Assembly (NCBI GenBank): GCA_944363635.1
Contig: CALVUP010000009.1
Span: 1 to 59,698, forward strand
Length of the DNA: 59,698 nt
Origin: an uncultured Bacilli bacterium
Lineage (GTDB): Bacteria > Bacillota_I > Bacilli_A > RF39 > UBA660
Reading direction: 5' to 3'
Shown: one piece after another, positions 8,052 through 16,749 of the stretch
How the letters are laid out: every line of letters starts with the position of its first letter
Position numbering within the stretch: the stretch's first letter is position 1
Made by a program: the position numbers and the translations under genes
Notes under the pieces: model-generated
What the model saw: the letters and a program-made list of their open reading frames with translations, nothing else
Databases searched by the model: none
What the model was told of the DNA's origin: nothing

Positions 8052-9410
8052 ATGGAATTTAATGAAAATATATTTAGAGAATATGATATTCGAGGTGTAT
8101 ATCCTATAGATATCAATGAATCTTTTGCGTATTTATTTGGGCAAGGATTCGGGAGTTATATTCAAGAAAAGTTTCATCTTAACACTTGTATTGTCGGTTA
8201 TGATAATAGGTATTCATCTGTTTCTCTAACTGATCAATTGATTAAGGGCCTTTTATCTACGGGAGTTAATGTTGTGCATATTGGACTTGTTACAACACCT
8301 ATGGTTTATTATGCCAGAGATTTGCTTTCCATCCCATCTTCTATTATGGTTACAGCTTCTCATAATCCAAAGGATGAAAATGGTTTTAAATTTAGTTTTG
8401 ATAAAGAGAATGCGGCAGGAGAAGAAATTTATGATTTGCGAGATTTTATCAAAGAGGGAAACTTTAAAAGTGGAAATGGTAAATTAGAAGAAAAAGAAAT
8501 TATTCCGGATTTTTACCAACTTTTATTAAAGAATACATTTGTTGGAACTAAGAGATTAAAAGTAGTGATTGATTGTGGTAATGGTACAACGAGTTTCTTT
8601 GTTCGTGATCTTTTTTCCAAAATCAATATTGATCCTATTTACTTATATGCGAAAAGTGATCCCTCTTTTCCGAATCATCATCCAGATCCTGCGGTAGAAG
8701 AAAACTTAGAGGCCTTAAAAAAGGTTGTTGTTCAGGAACATGCCGATTTGGGAGTTGCTTTTGATGGAGATGGAGATCGTTGCTGTTGTATTGATAATTT
8801 AGGAAGATATGTGAAATCGGATCAATATATGGCTGTTTTAGTACAGGATATTTTACCTCATGCTAAAAATAAGACAATTGTTTATGATGTGAAGTGTTCG
8901 AATACTTTAAAAGATCGAATTTTAGAACTTAGAGGAATTCCTGAGATGTATCGAACAGGGGCTTCTTATGCTATGCGTAAAGTAATAGAGGACAATTTAG
9001 ATTTTGGTGGCGAATATTCAGGCCATATTTATTTTAATGACCGTATGAAAACCATTGGTTGTGGGATGTATGCAGCTTTAAGAATGATTGAACACTTATC
9101 AAATACAAACAAAACACTTGCTTTTGAAGTGGATCAGTTAACCAAATATTATTCGACACCAGAAATAAAGTATGAATTTTCAGATGATAAAAAAGAAGAA
9201 GTGGTTGAAAATATTAAACAATATTGTATTCGTAAAAACTATACCATTGATACGATTGATGGAGTGAAAGTATCGTTTGAAGATGGTAGTTGGGCACTGA
9301 TTCGAAAGAGCAATACAGGTCCTCATATTACGGTTCGCTATGAGGCTAGTACAGAGGAACGTTTAGAAGAAATAAAAAATGAATTTACGAAAGAAATTAT
9401 CAAAAATTAG
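8052..9410 (+). CDS. Phosphomannomutase/phosphoglucomutase
   Basis: 452 residues of the alpha-D-phosphohexomutase family, which moves phosphate between C1 and C6 of a hexose. Seen: the N-terminal FREYDIRG typical of the ManB/AlgC branch, the phosphoserine loop TASHNPKDENG with Ser103, the metal loop FDGDGDR (Asp238, 240, 242), the sugar-specificity loop GGEYSGH, and the phosphate-binding RKSNTGPHITVRYE near the C-terminus. The GGEYSGH loop is usual for enzymes using mannose and glucose phosphates. The start is the ATG five bases after AGGGTGAT; GTG at 8043 and ATG at 8046 overlap that site and are less likely. It would supply nucleotide-sugar precursors for envelope glycans, but no glycan genes adjoin it. 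Confidence 0.92.
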   Translation: MEFNENIFREYDIRGVYPIDINESFAYLFGQGFGSYIQEKFHLNTCIVGYDNRYSSVSLTDQLIKGLLSTGVNVVHIGLVTTPMVYYARDLLSIPSSIMVTASHNPKDENGFKFSFDKENAAGEEIYDLRDFIKEGNFKSGNGKLEEKEIIPDFYQLLLKNTFVGTKRLKVVIDCGNGTTSFFVRDLFSKINIDPIYLYAKSDPSFPNHHPDPAVEENLEALKKVVVQEHADLGVAFDGDGDRCCCIDNLGRYVKSDQYMAVLVQDILPHAKNKTIVYDVKCSNTLKDRILELRGIPEMYRTGASYAMRKVIEDNLDFGGEYSGHIYFNDRMKTIGCGMYAALRMIEHLSNTNKTLAFEVDQLTKYYSTPEIKYEFSDDKKEEVVENIKQYCIRKNYTIDTIDGVKVSFEDGSWALIRKSNTGPHITVRYEASTEERLEEIKNEFTKEIIKN

Positions 9411-9456
9411 ACAAAAAGAAACATAGTATCTTTTTATACTTAAATTAGGTGATCGT

Positions 9457-9882
9457 ATGAGAAGATATTATGTTTTTCGTATAAGAAAAGAATTTGTAAA
9501 ATTATATAAAGAAAATCCAGTGCATTTATTTGATAATCTAAGAAGAATTTTTTATAGTGATAAAAAATATTTACAATATAATTTTAATCTTTATAATCAA
9601 ATTGCTGAAAAATTAGATAAAGATCAATTGGATCGTTATTTATATATTAAACTTCATAATAAGATGTTTTATATTAAAAAAGAAGAACAACACGTTATCA
9701 ATAATTTATATAAAGATGAAGTCAGTATATTGGAAGTAAAGAATAGTTATATTGTGATTGAGGTAAATAATAATTATTCTATGTTTTTTGAATTTTTAAA
9801 TAATTATTATCCGGATTATTTCGTTTGTGATTTCCATAATATTGATTACTTTTGGTTGAATACAGTAAAAATGCTTGTTTAA
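9457..9882 (+). CDS. sirA: SirA-family inhibitor of replication initiation
   Basis: 141 residues beginning MRRYYVFRI after TTAGGTGATCGT. The ending FFEFLNNYYPDYFVCDFHNIDYFWLN matches, as I recall it, the C-terminal FFE...P.F...DF...Y.WLN pattern of Bacillus subtilis SirA (YneE), a small DnaA-binding protein that blocks re-initiation during sporulation. The next gene is yneF, and sirA (yneE) and yneF are also adjacent in B. subtilis, which supports the call. The N-terminal half is more divergent. Nothing in this window shows that the organism sporulates, so the protein may restrain DnaA in another condition. Confidence 0.65.
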   Translation: MRRYYVFRIRKEFVKLYKENPVHLFDNLRRIFYSDKKYLQYNFNLYNQIAEKLDKDQLDRYLYIKLHNKMFYIKKEEQHVINNLYKDEVSILEVKNSYIVIEVNNNYSMFFEFLNNYYPDYFVCDFHNIDYFWLNTVKMLV

Positions 9883-9924
9883 TTTTTGATTTAATAGTAA
9901 AATATTGTATAGGGAGATGATCGT

Positions 9925-10134
9925 ATGTTAATGGATATATTATATGTTGTTATTGGACTTGTTGTAGGATTAGTCATTGGCTTCTTTTTAGCTAGACATT
10001 TTATGATGAAATATTTAAAAAAGAATCCACCAATTAATGAAGAAATGATTAAGGCGTTGATGATGCAGATGGGAAGAAAGCCATCACAAAAACAAGTCAA
10101 TCAAATGATGAAATCGATGGAAAAATATATGTAG
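9925..10134 (+). CDS. YneF-family (UPF0154) small membrane protein
   Basis: 69 residues. One N-terminal membrane segment (about 4-24, glycine- and valine-rich), then the conserved cytoplasmic part [21 protein letters not shown] and [23 protein letters not shown] ending of the YneF family, whose role is unknown. The start follows GGGAGATGATCGT. The next gene begins 10 nt after the stop, so the two are probably co-transcribed. Confidence 0.9.
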   Translation: MLMDILYVVIGLVVGLVIGFFLARHFMMKYLKKNPPINEEMIKALMMQMGRKPSQKQVNQMMKSMEKYM

Positions 10135-10144
10135 GAATTTTAAT

Positions 10145-10711
10145 ATGAAGAATTTAAAAGTAGTAATGCATGAGGCGGGAATACCTCAATATGACCCAGA
10201 TAGTATTAAAGATATTCCATTTCAAGGGATAGCCACTTCAAAAAATAGCTATTATCAAGAACATTATTCACAAGCGCAAAAAGAACAAAAGTTTGAACGC
10301 TATTTGCAGTGTTTGGAAGTTATGCTTGATTTTGGATATACGGAACAACAAGCGGATATGTTTCTTGCGAAAAATTCTACGGTTTTTACGAATGATGCAG
10401 AAAGTTTTCGAAAGAAACTGTTGGTTATGGAAAATTTTAAATATTTAGATAAAGCCTTGAATTCTGCACGTATTTATGAGTATAGTTTAAATTGGATTTA
10501 TGCAGCTTTTTGTTTTCGTAATGATCAAATGAAAAATAATAAAAAAATTGGGATTTCGACAATTATAGATAATCCTTTAAAATTTGGATATACACAAGAA
10601 GAATTATTAAAGAAGTATATTTTAACTCCTGAAAAAATAGAGTTGTTAGAACACATTCACAAAGTGAAAAAACAAGGCAATAAGCAAATCGGGGGGGGTA
10701 CAAATAAATAG
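10145..10711 (+). CDS. Unrecognised cytoplasmic protein, 188 residues
   Basis: I do not recognise this family. It has no signal peptide or membrane segment and is mostly alpha-helical. Two segments, FGYTEQQADMFLAKNSTVF (about 61-79) and FGYTQEELLKKYILTPEKI (about 148-166), look like copies of one helical repeat, reminiscent of mTERF-like helical repeats, but similarity is too weak to name it. The C-terminal tail QIGGGTNK is encoded across a run of eight G (10691-10698), unusual in such AT-rich DNA. It is probably co-transcribed with yneF, and a strong terminator follows. Confidence 0.6.
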   Translation: MKNLKVVMHEAGIPQYDPDSIKDIPFQGIATSKNSYYQEHYSQAQKEQKFERYLQCLEVMLDFGYTEQQADMFLAKNSTVFTNDAESFRKKLLVMENFKYLDKALNSARIYEYSLNWIYAAFCFRNDQMKNNKKIGISTIIDNPLKFGYTQEELLKKYILTPEKIELLEHIHKVKKQGNKQIGGGTNK

Positions 10712-10713
10712 TG

Positions 10714-10746
10714 AAGAACACTTTACGTCAAGTGTTCTTTTTTTTT
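10714..10746 (+). terminator. Terminator after the yneF unit
   Basis: Perfect 10-bp stem AAGAACACTT/AAGTGTTCTT with loop TACGTC, followed by T7. Confidence 0.9.
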
Positions 10747-10776
10747 GAAAAAATTTATTATTTTAGATTTTTCTCA

Positions 10777-10805
10777 TTTACTTTTTATTCTATTTATAGT
10801 ATTAT
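10777..10805 (+). promoter_or_regulatory. Promoter of the division cluster
   Basis: TTTACT at 10777-10782, a 17-bp spacer and TATTAT at 10800-10805. Transcription would start near 10812, just before the MraZ boxes. Confidence 0.55.
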
Positions 10806-10816
10806 CTAATTAAGCA

Positions 10817-10841
10817 GTGGTGAATTGTGGTAAAAAGTGGG
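10817..10841 (+). promoter_or_regulatory. MraZ operator: three GTGG boxes at 10-bp spacing
   Basis: GTGGT at 10817, GTGGT at 10827 and GTGGG at 10837 are direct repeats with exactly 10-bp period, one helical turn. MraZ proteins bind such repeats (TGGG with N5 spacers in E. coli, AAAGTGK repeats in mycoplasmas). The third box overlaps the mraZ ribosome-binding region, so binding could also affect translation. Confidence 0.75.
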
Positions 10842-10848
10842 GGATAAT

Positions 10849-11286
10849 ATGTTTATTGGAGAATATCATCATAATATTGATGAAAAAAATCGTTTAATCA
10901 TACCATCTAAGTTCAGGGAAGAACTTTTAGATGAAGTGATTATTACTCGTGGTCTTGAAAATTGTTTGTTTGTTTATCCAAAAAACAATTGGGATCATAT
11001 TACCAATAAATTAAGTACCTTACCTTTCACTAAAAAAGATGCTCGTAGTTTTAATAGATTCTTTTTATCTGGTGCCACTTCTGCGACGTTCGACAAACAA
11101 GGACGTATTAACATTTCCTCGGTATTATGCGATTATGCGGATTTAAAAAAGGAATGTGTTATTATTGGCGTTGGGGATCGCCTTGAGATTTGGTCTTTGG
11201 ATAAGTGGAACGAATTCTTTACAACCAATGAAGAAAATATGTCCGATATCGCTGAAAATTTATTTGAAAGTGATGTAGACTTTTAG
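10849..11286 (+). CDS. mraZ: Transcriptional regulator MraZ
   Basis: 145 residues. Begins MFIGEYHHNIDEKNRLIIPSKF, with the double AbrB-like fold repeated in the second half (GATSATFDKQGRINISSVL). It binds repeats upstream of its own operon and controls division genes. An upstream in-frame GTG (10837) would add four residues but lies inside the operator; the ATG preceded by GTGGGGGATA is chosen. It is the first gene of mraZ-rsmH-ftsL-pbp. Its TAG stop is the beginning of the rsmH ribosome-binding site. Confidence 0.96.
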   Translation: MFIGEYHHNIDEKNRLIIPSKFREELLDEVIITRGLENCLFVYPKNNWDHITNKLSTLPFTKKDARSFNRFFLSGATSATFDKQGRINISSVLCDYADLKKECVIIGVGDRLEIWSLDKWNEFFTTNEENMSDIAENLFESDVDF

Positions 11287-11294
11287 GTGATATT

Positions 11295-12233
11295 ATGCAT
11301 ATAAGTGTTTTATTAAAAGAGTCGGTGGACAGTTTAAATTTACAGGAAGATAGTGTTGTAGTGGATGCTACATTAGGATATGCAGGACATAGTAGCGAAA
11401 TTTTAAAGCGAATAACAAGGGGTTGTCTTTTCGCCTTTGATCAAGATCGTGATGCAATTGCTTATAGCAAGCAAAAATTACAAGAAATTGGTACTAATTT
11501 TGAAATAATTAAAAGCAATTTTAGTGCTATGAAAGAAGAGTTAAATAAAAGAGGAATCTATGAAGTGGATGCAATTTTGTTTGACCTTGGTGTATCTTCC
11601 GTTCAACTTGATCAAAAAGATAGGGGATTTAGCTACCATCAAGATGCAAAGTTAGATATGCGCATGGATCAAGAGGCTACTTTTTGTGCATATGATGTTG
11701 TAAATAATTATACAGAAGAACAATTAAGTACAATTTTTTATAAATATGCTGAAACCAAGTATGCTAGATCCATTGCTCATAATATTGTAAAATCCAGAGA
11801 AAACAAAAATATTGAAACGACTTTAGAACTTGCTGAAATTATAAAAAACAGTGTTCCTGAGTCGGTAAGAAGAAAGAAACATCCGGCCAAAGTTATTTTT
11901 CAAGCTATTCGTATTGAAGTGAACCATGAGTTGGATGTGTTGGAACAATCGTTAAAAGATGCTTTATCTTTGCTTTCCGAGGGTGGAAGAGTAGCAGTCA
12001 TTACTTTTCATTCCTTAGAAGATCGTATTGTCAAACGCGTATTTAAAGAATATAGTGAGGTGGATAAAATGGTAAGAGGACTACCTGATATTCCACCAGA
12101 ATATAAAAAAGACTATCGATTGGTTTTTCATAAGGCGATTTGTCCTAGTCAGGATGAACTAGAAAGAAACCATCGTAGTCATTCAGCTAAACTTAGAGTA
12201 ATAGAAAGAATAAATAAGGAGAGAGAAACATGA
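11295..12233 (+). CDS. rsmH: 16S rRNA m4C1402 methyltransferase RsmH
   Basis: 312 residues, full length. N4-methylates C1402 in the decoding centre of 16S rRNA using SAM. Seen: HISVLLKESVD at the start, the SAM-binding VVDATLGYAGHS (the usual GGAGHS is GYAGHS here), DLGVSSVQLDQKDRGFSY, AIRIEVNHEL and ITFHSLEDRIVK. The start codon lies 11 nt after the first base of the mraZ stop, within TAGGTGATATTATG. It overlaps ftsL by 4 bp and ends in TGA. Confidence 0.97.
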   Translation: MHISVLLKESVDSLNLQEDSVVVDATLGYAGHSSEILKRITRGCLFAFDQDRDAIAYSKQKLQEIGTNFEIIKSNFSAMKEELNKRGIYEVDAILFDLGVSSVQLDQKDRGFSYHQDAKLDMRMDQEATFCAYDVVNNYTEEQLSTIFYKYAETKYARSIAHNIVKSRENKNIETTLELAEIIKNSVPESVRRKKHPAKVIFQAIRIEVNHELDVLEQSLKDALSLLSEGGRVAVITFHSLEDRIVKRVFKEYSEVDKMVRGLPDIPPEYKKDYRLVFHKAICPSQDELERNHRSHSAKLRVIERINKERET

Positions 12234-12517
12234 AAAGAACAAAAATGACAAAATTTGAAAGATTATTATATACATTTGCAATCTTTTTAGCTGCCATAAC
12301 ACCTATCTTAATTGTTTTTTCACAAGCTACTTTAAGTAAGATTAATTATGATGTTGAAGAAATGAAAGAAAAGATTGATGATCAACAGAAGAAAAATGAA
12401 AGTTTGACTATGGAAATTAATGAATTAGCAAGTTTAGATAAAATTCAAGAGATTGCAAAAGATCAAGGTTTAAGTTATAATAGTAGTAACATTAAAACGA
12501 TAGATGGAAGTGATTAG
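12230..12517 (+). CDS. ftsL: Cell division protein FtsL-like
   Basis: 95 residues: a short cytoplasmic tail, one membrane segment (about 13-34, LLYTFAIFLAAITPILIVF), then a coiled coil (about 40-70, VEEMKEKIDDQQKKNESLTMEI) and a short tail with LDKIQEIAKDQGLSY. That layout and the position between rsmH and a division penicillin-binding protein identify FtsL, which with DivIB and DivIC activates septal synthesis. Sequence conservation in this family is low, so the call rests mainly on context. Confidence 0.85.
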   Translation: MKRTKMTKFERLLYTFAIFLAAITPILIVFSQATLSKINYDVEEMKEKIDDQQKKNESLTMEINELASLDKIQEIAKDQGLSYNSSNIKTIDGSD

Positions 12518-12519
12518 AA

Positions 12520-14658
12520 TTGGAAAGAAAAAAGTCTAGAAACAGAGTAGATAATCATGCTTTTTGGTATGTTCTTGGGCTTTTTTTTATTGTGTTTTTA
12601 ATTCTTGTTGTGCGCATGAGCTTTTTATCTTTATCAGAAACCGTTGATGGGGTGAATCTAAAACAATTTGCCAGTCAAAGAACCACTTATAAAGAAGTTA
12701 TTCCAGCAAAAAGGGGAACTATATATGATTGTAATGGAAATGTTTTGGCACAAAACGTTTCTTCTTATACTTTAATTGCTTATTTAGATGAATCTAGAAG
12801 TGAGAATTCAAAAGAACCTTTGCATGTAGTTGATAAAGAAAAAACAGCCAAAGAACTTGCAAAAGTCATTGATATGAAGGAAGAAGATATTTTAAAATTA
12901 TTAAAGAAAGACACTTATCAGACAGAATTTGGTTCAGCGGGTAAGGGTCTTTCAGAGCTAAAAAAAGAACAGATTGCATCTCTTGATTTGCCAGGAATTG
13001 ATTTTGTTGAATCCCAAAAAAGATATTATCCGAATGGAGACTTTTTATCTTATACGCTTGGTTATGCAAAAGAAGATGAAAATGGTGTTTTAAGAGGAGA
13101 ACTTGGTCTTGAAAAGTTATATGATGATGTATTAAGTGGTACAGATGGATATATTGAATATCAAAAAGATGCGAATGGTTATAAAATTCCAAATACCAAC
13201 GAAATAAGGCATGAAGCCGTTGATGGACAAGATGTTTATCTAACGGTAGATCAAACCATTCAATTGATTGTAGATCAAGCTGTAAACAACTCTGAGAAAA
13301 AATACAAATATGAATGGATGACAATTTTAATTGCGGATGCAAATAGTGGTGCTATTTTGGCTTCAACGACTTCTCCTTCTTTTGATCCGAATAAAAGAAA
13401 CTTGACTAATTATTTAGATACGAACGTATCTGTTGCTTATGAGCCAGGTAGTACTATGAAAATTTATAGTTTTATGGCTGCTATGGAAAATGGTACTTAT
13501 GATGGAGATAAAAAATATAAATCGGGATCTTATACAGCTAGTGATGGTACAAAGATTAGCGACTGGAAACCAGAAGGATGGGGTTATATTACCTATGATA
13601 AAGGATTTGCTTATTCTTCGAATGTTGCGGCTATGAATTTAATTAATAATGGTATGAGTGGTACATTTTTAAAGAACTTTTATAAAAAATTAGGGTTTGG
13701 ATCTAAAACAGGAATTGAGCTTCCTGGGGAGTCTACGGGTAGTTTGAATTTTACTTATGAAACAGAAATTTTAAATGCTTCTTTTGGACAAGGAATAACG
13801 ACCACTCCTATTCAAAACATTCAAGCTTTAACAACACTTACCAATGATGGAATGTTATTAAAACCTTATTTAGTTGAAAAAATTATAAATAGTGATGATG
13901 AAGTTACTTATAAAGGAAAAAGAACTGAAATTGAGCAGGTTGCATCTAAAGATACCATTGATAAATTAAAAGATTTAATGGATGAAACTGTAAATGGTAA
14001 GGGAAATACAGGTATTTATTATAAGCAAAAAGGATATCAATTAATTGGAAAAACGGGTACTGCTCAAATTGCAGATACCAAAAATGGTGGTTATTTGGAT
14101 GGAGTCTCTGATATCGTAGCTTCTTTTGCGGGCGTTTATCCAAAAGACAATCCAGAGATTTTAATCTATGCTTCTGTTTATAAGCCGGTGGGAGGAACGC
14201 CTTATGCTGTAAGTTCTGCCGTCAAAGAAATTGTTCGTAATGTCAGTACGTATTTTAATATTGAAACCAATACTAATAGTGAAGAAGATATTCAGACGAT
14301 TGAAGTACAATCTTATATCAATGAGAATAAAAGTGATGTGGTGAGCGAACTTTCAAAGAATAAAATTCCAACTGTTGTAATTTCAAATGGTACAAAAATC
14401 ATTGATCAGTATCCTAAGAGTGGAACCGTCTCTTCAAAAGAAAAGATTTTCTTAGTAACAAATGGCGATACAATTACATTACCCGATATGAAAGATTGGA
14501 GCAAAAAAGATGTGGTAACTTATGCGAACCTTGTTGGGTTACAAGTGACTTATGAAGGGAATGGTTATGTTACTGAGCAAAGTATTAAAAAAGGTAAGAC
14601 TGTAAAAAAAGGAACACAATTAACGATTAAATTAAAAGAAAAATATAATGTAAAATAA
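12520..14658 (+). CDS. Class B penicillin-binding protein (PBP2B/FtsI type) with two PASTA domains
   Basis: 712 residues from a TTG start preceded by GGAAGTGATTAGAA. One membrane anchor (about 14-34), a dimerisation domain, and a transpeptidase domain with STMK (Ser311), SSN at 366-368 and KTGT at 511-514. Two PASTA domains occupy about 585-712. This is the septal transpeptidase that cross-links peptidoglycan with FtsW. The PASTA tail is typical of Bacillota PBP2B/SpoVD/PBP2x. The division cluster stops here: no mraY, murD or ftsW follows, and the next gene runs the other way. Confidence 0.95.
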   Translation: MERKKSRNRVDNHAFWYVLGLFFIVFLILVVRMSFLSLSETVDGVNLKQFASQRTTYKEVIPAKRGTIYDCNGNVLAQNVSSYTLIAYLDESRSENSKEPLHVVDKEKTAKELAKVIDMKEEDILKLLKKDTYQTEFGSAGKGLSELKKEQIASLDLPGIDFVESQKRYYPNGDFLSYTLGYAKEDENGVLRGELGLEKLYDDVLSGTDGYIEYQKDANGYKIPNTNEIRHEAVDGQDVYLTVDQTIQLIVDQAVNNSEKKYKYEWMTILIADANSGAILASTTSPSFDPNKRNLTNYLDTNVSVAYEPGSTMKIYSFMAAMENGTYDGDKKYKSGSYTASDGTKISDWKPEGWGYITYDKGFAYSSNVAAMNLINNGMSGTFLKNFYKKLGFGSKTGIELPGESTGSLNFTYETEILNASFGQGITTTPIQNIQALTTLTNDGMLLKPYLVEKIINSDDEVTYKGKRTEIEQVASKDTIDKLKDLMDETVNGKGNTGIYYKQKGYQLIGKTGTAQIADTKNGGYLDGVSDIVASFAGVYPKDNPEILIYASVYKPVGGTPYAVSSAVKEIVRNVSTYFNIETNTNSEEDIQTIEVQSYINENKSDVVSELSKNKIPTVVISNGTKIIDQYPKSGTVSSKEKIFLVTNGDTITLPDMKDWSKKDVVTYANLVGLQVTYEGNGYVTEQSIKKGKTVKKGTQLTIKLKEKYNVK

Positions 14659-14686
14659 AAGGACCGTTAAAAAATAACGGTCTTTA
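14658..14686. terminator. Bidirectional terminator between the PBP gene and rnhC
   Basis: Stem GACCGTT/AACGGTC (14662-14668, 14676-14682), extended by a G-T pair and two A-T pairs, with loop AAAAAAT. A-run and T-run flanks let it work for both convergent genes. Confidence 0.75.
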
Positions 14687-15575
14687 ATATTCTTTGTGTA
14701 TTTTTAAAATTTAATTTGGCAACTTCTTTTAGTTTATCTTTGCCATACTCTCTTACAATCTCTTCTCCAATTTTATCAACATTTTCTCCAGCTCCTTTAG
14801 CTAGAGGGATATGTAAGGCATCGGAAAGTTTATCAAATTCTTTTAGAAAAATATAACGACTAATCACGGAAGAACAAGCAACTGCAAGGTTTTTATCTTC
14901 GGCTTTGGTCATAAAAGTAATGTTTCTTTGGATAGGGGTATTATTTGGAATATATCCATAATATCTCTTTTCTTTGGCAAATTCGTCGACAATGATATAA
15001 TCATATTTTGGTTTTTCTTCCTGAATTAATTGATATAAAACTTTATTATGCATAATGGCTTTAATTTTATTCATATTGTTATCTTGATCGTGTCTTTCAT
15101 TATATTCTTGATTGGTTAAAATTAGAGTTCGATACTTGATTCGTTTTGCAACTTTAGGAGCAATATCTAAAATTTTTTCATCTGTTAATTTTTTAGAATC
15201 CTTAATTCCTAATTCTTCTAAATATTGAATATCTTCTTTGGCTACATAACTAGCAGTCACGACAATAGGGCCAAAGTAATCTCCAGTACCTACTTCATCA
15301 GAACCTACGCTATTGCAATGATAATATTTCGTTTCTTTTTCTTTTTCTTCTTTTTGCTTTACTTCTTGACCATCCATTTCTAACCACATAGCTGCATCTA
15401 CATCAGCACTTACTCCTTGAAACAGTACTTTTCCAGATGTATACATTGTAATTACTGTATCCATATCTTCTGCTTGAAAAACGACATAAGGTATTTCTTT
15501 ATTTCGTCTTTTATCTTTATAATATTCAATCATTTTTTCTTTTGTTTTGTCACTGACTTTAATTACTTTATTCAT
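14667..15575 (-). CDS. rnhC: Ribonuclease HIII
   Basis: 302 residues. Degrades RNA in RNA-DNA hybrids. An N-terminal TBP-like substrate-binding domain (about 1-80) precedes the catalytic domain opening with GSDEVGTGDYFGP (Asp93, Glu94) and KDSKKLTD. The N-terminal domain and the GTGDYFGP form separate HIII from HII. The ATG follows GTGGTGATTATTGC. In Bacillus rnhC lies beside zapA and cvpA; here cvpA is the divergent neighbour and zapA is absent. Confidence 0.95.
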   Translation of the reverse strand: MNKVIKVSDKTKEKMIEYYKDKRRNKEIPYVVFQAEDMDTVITMYTSGKVLFQGVSADVDAAMWLEMDGQEVKQKEEKEKETKYYHCNSVGSDEVGTGDYFGPIVVTASYVAKEDIQYLEELGIKDSKKLTDEKILDIAPKVAKRIKYRTLILTNQEYNERHDQDNNMNKIKAIMHNKVLYQLIQEEKPKYDYIIVDEFAKEKRYYGYIPNNTPIQRNITFMTKAEDKNLAVACSSVISRYIFLKEFDKLSDALHIPLAKGAGENVDKIGEEIVREYGKDKLKEVAKLNFKNTQRILKTVIF

Positions 15576-15593
15576 GCAATAATCACCACTTAA

Positions 15594-15622
15594 ATTATAA
15601 CGAATTTCCTAAAGCTTTACAA
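15594..15622 (-). promoter_or_regulatory. rnhC promoter
   Basis: On the minus strand, TTGTAA, a 17-bp spacer and TATAAT, immediately upstream of the rnhC ribosome-binding site. Confidence 0.65.
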
Positions 15623-15724
15623 CTTTATTCATAGGATTTGACAGATCTGTACAGAATATTAAAAAATTAAGTTTTTAAAATAAATAAAATATTATATAAT
15701 AATAATGAAAGTAGAGGTAAAAAT

Positions 15725-16441
15725 ATGAATATCATTGATATTGCAATTGTTTTTTTAATTTTAGTTATGGGTGTTATTGGTCTTAAAAGAGGCTTTTTTA
15801 AGCAATTGGTTATGTCGGTAGGCATTTTATTGATTGTTGTTATTGCTTTTTTATTGAAAGATCCACTTGCTTCTTTTTTGTCTTTGCACTTGCCATTTTT
15901 TCCTCTTTCCAATGTAGAAAGTGTTTCAAGTATTTTTAATATTTTGTTTTATCAATTTATTTCTTTTATTCTTATTTTTGGGATACTCATGATTGTATTT
16001 AATATAATATTGTGGGTGACGAATTTATTTGAGAAACTATTAAAAATGACAGTGATTTTAGCGATACCATCTAAAATATTAGGTTTTCTTCTTGGACTTG
16101 TAGAAGGATATATTTTGGTATTTGCTCTTTCCTTTTTACTTACACAACCGGCATTAAATATTGATGTTGTGCAGGAGTCTAAATTGCTTCCTATGATTCA
16201 AAGTAAAACACCTGGTTTATCTGGCATGATGAATAAAACGTATGATTCGATTGCGGATATTTATGATTTAAAGGAAATCTATGATGAAGATAATGAAAAA
16301 AGTTATGATGAGTTTAGTTATAAGGCATTAGATATTATGCTTGAAAATAAAGTAGTCAAAGTTGATTATATTGAAAAATTAGATCAAGCAGACAAATTGC
16401 ATATTAAAAATGCAAAAGAATTAATCGAAAGGTATAAATAG
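15725..16441 (+). CDS. cvpA: CvpA-family membrane protein
   Basis: 238 residues. Begins with a hydrophobic helix (IIDIAIVFLILVMGVIGLKRGFF) followed by three more membrane segments, the CvpA pattern. CvpA proteins affect colicin V production and envelope homeostasis. Residues about 160-238 form a charged cytoplasmic or external tail that is longer than in short family members. A TATAAT at 15695-15700 is the likely -10 box. Its TAG stop begins the ribosome-binding site of trxA 8 nt downstream. Confidence 0.85.
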   Translation: MNIIDIAIVFLILVMGVIGLKRGFFKQLVMSVGILLIVVIAFLLKDPLASFLSLHLPFFPLSNVESVSSIFNILFYQFISFILIFGILMIVFNIILWVTNLFEKLLKMTVILAIPSKILGFLLGLVEGYILVFALSFLLTQPALNIDVVQESKLLPMIQSKTPGLSGMMNKTYDSIADIYDLKEIYDEDNEKSYDEFSYKALDIMLENKVVKVDYIEKLDQADKLHIKNAKELIERYK

Positions 16442-16449
16442 GTGATGAT

Positions 16450-16749
16450 ATGATTAAATATTTAGAAAATAAAGATTTTGATGAGGAAATAAAAAATGGA
16501 GTTGTTTTAGTTGATTTTTATGCGGATTGGTGTGGTCCTTGTAAAATGCTTGGGGAGGTTTTAGAACAAGTGTCTAGGGAAAAGGATATTCCTATTTTAA
16601 AGGTAAATGTCGATCAGCGTGAAGATTTAGCAGCTCGATTTCATATTATGAGTATTCCTTATGTTGTCTTATTTGAAAATGGAAAAGAGAAAAAACAGAA
16701 TATAGGTTTTATGAGCAAAGAGGATGTTCTTGCTTTTATCGAAGAGTAA
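16450..16749 (+). CDS. trxA: Thioredoxin
   Basis: 99 residues with the active site WCGPC (Cys28, Cys31), FYADWCGPCK context and the cis-proline in SIPYVVLF. Standard soluble thioredoxin fold. It is translated from TAGGTGATGATATG fused to the cvpA stop, so the pair is co-translated. Confidence 0.96.
   Translation: MIKYLENKDFDEEIKNGVVLVDFYADWCGPCKMLGEVLEQVSREKDIPILKVNVDQREDLAARFHIMSIPYVVLFENGKEKKQNIGFMSKEDVLAFIEE

Noticed and set aside
12866..13342. 158-codon reading frame on the minus strand
   Set aside because: It lies wholly within the transpeptidase gene, has His/Leu-rich composition typical of antisense frames and no ribosome-binding site.
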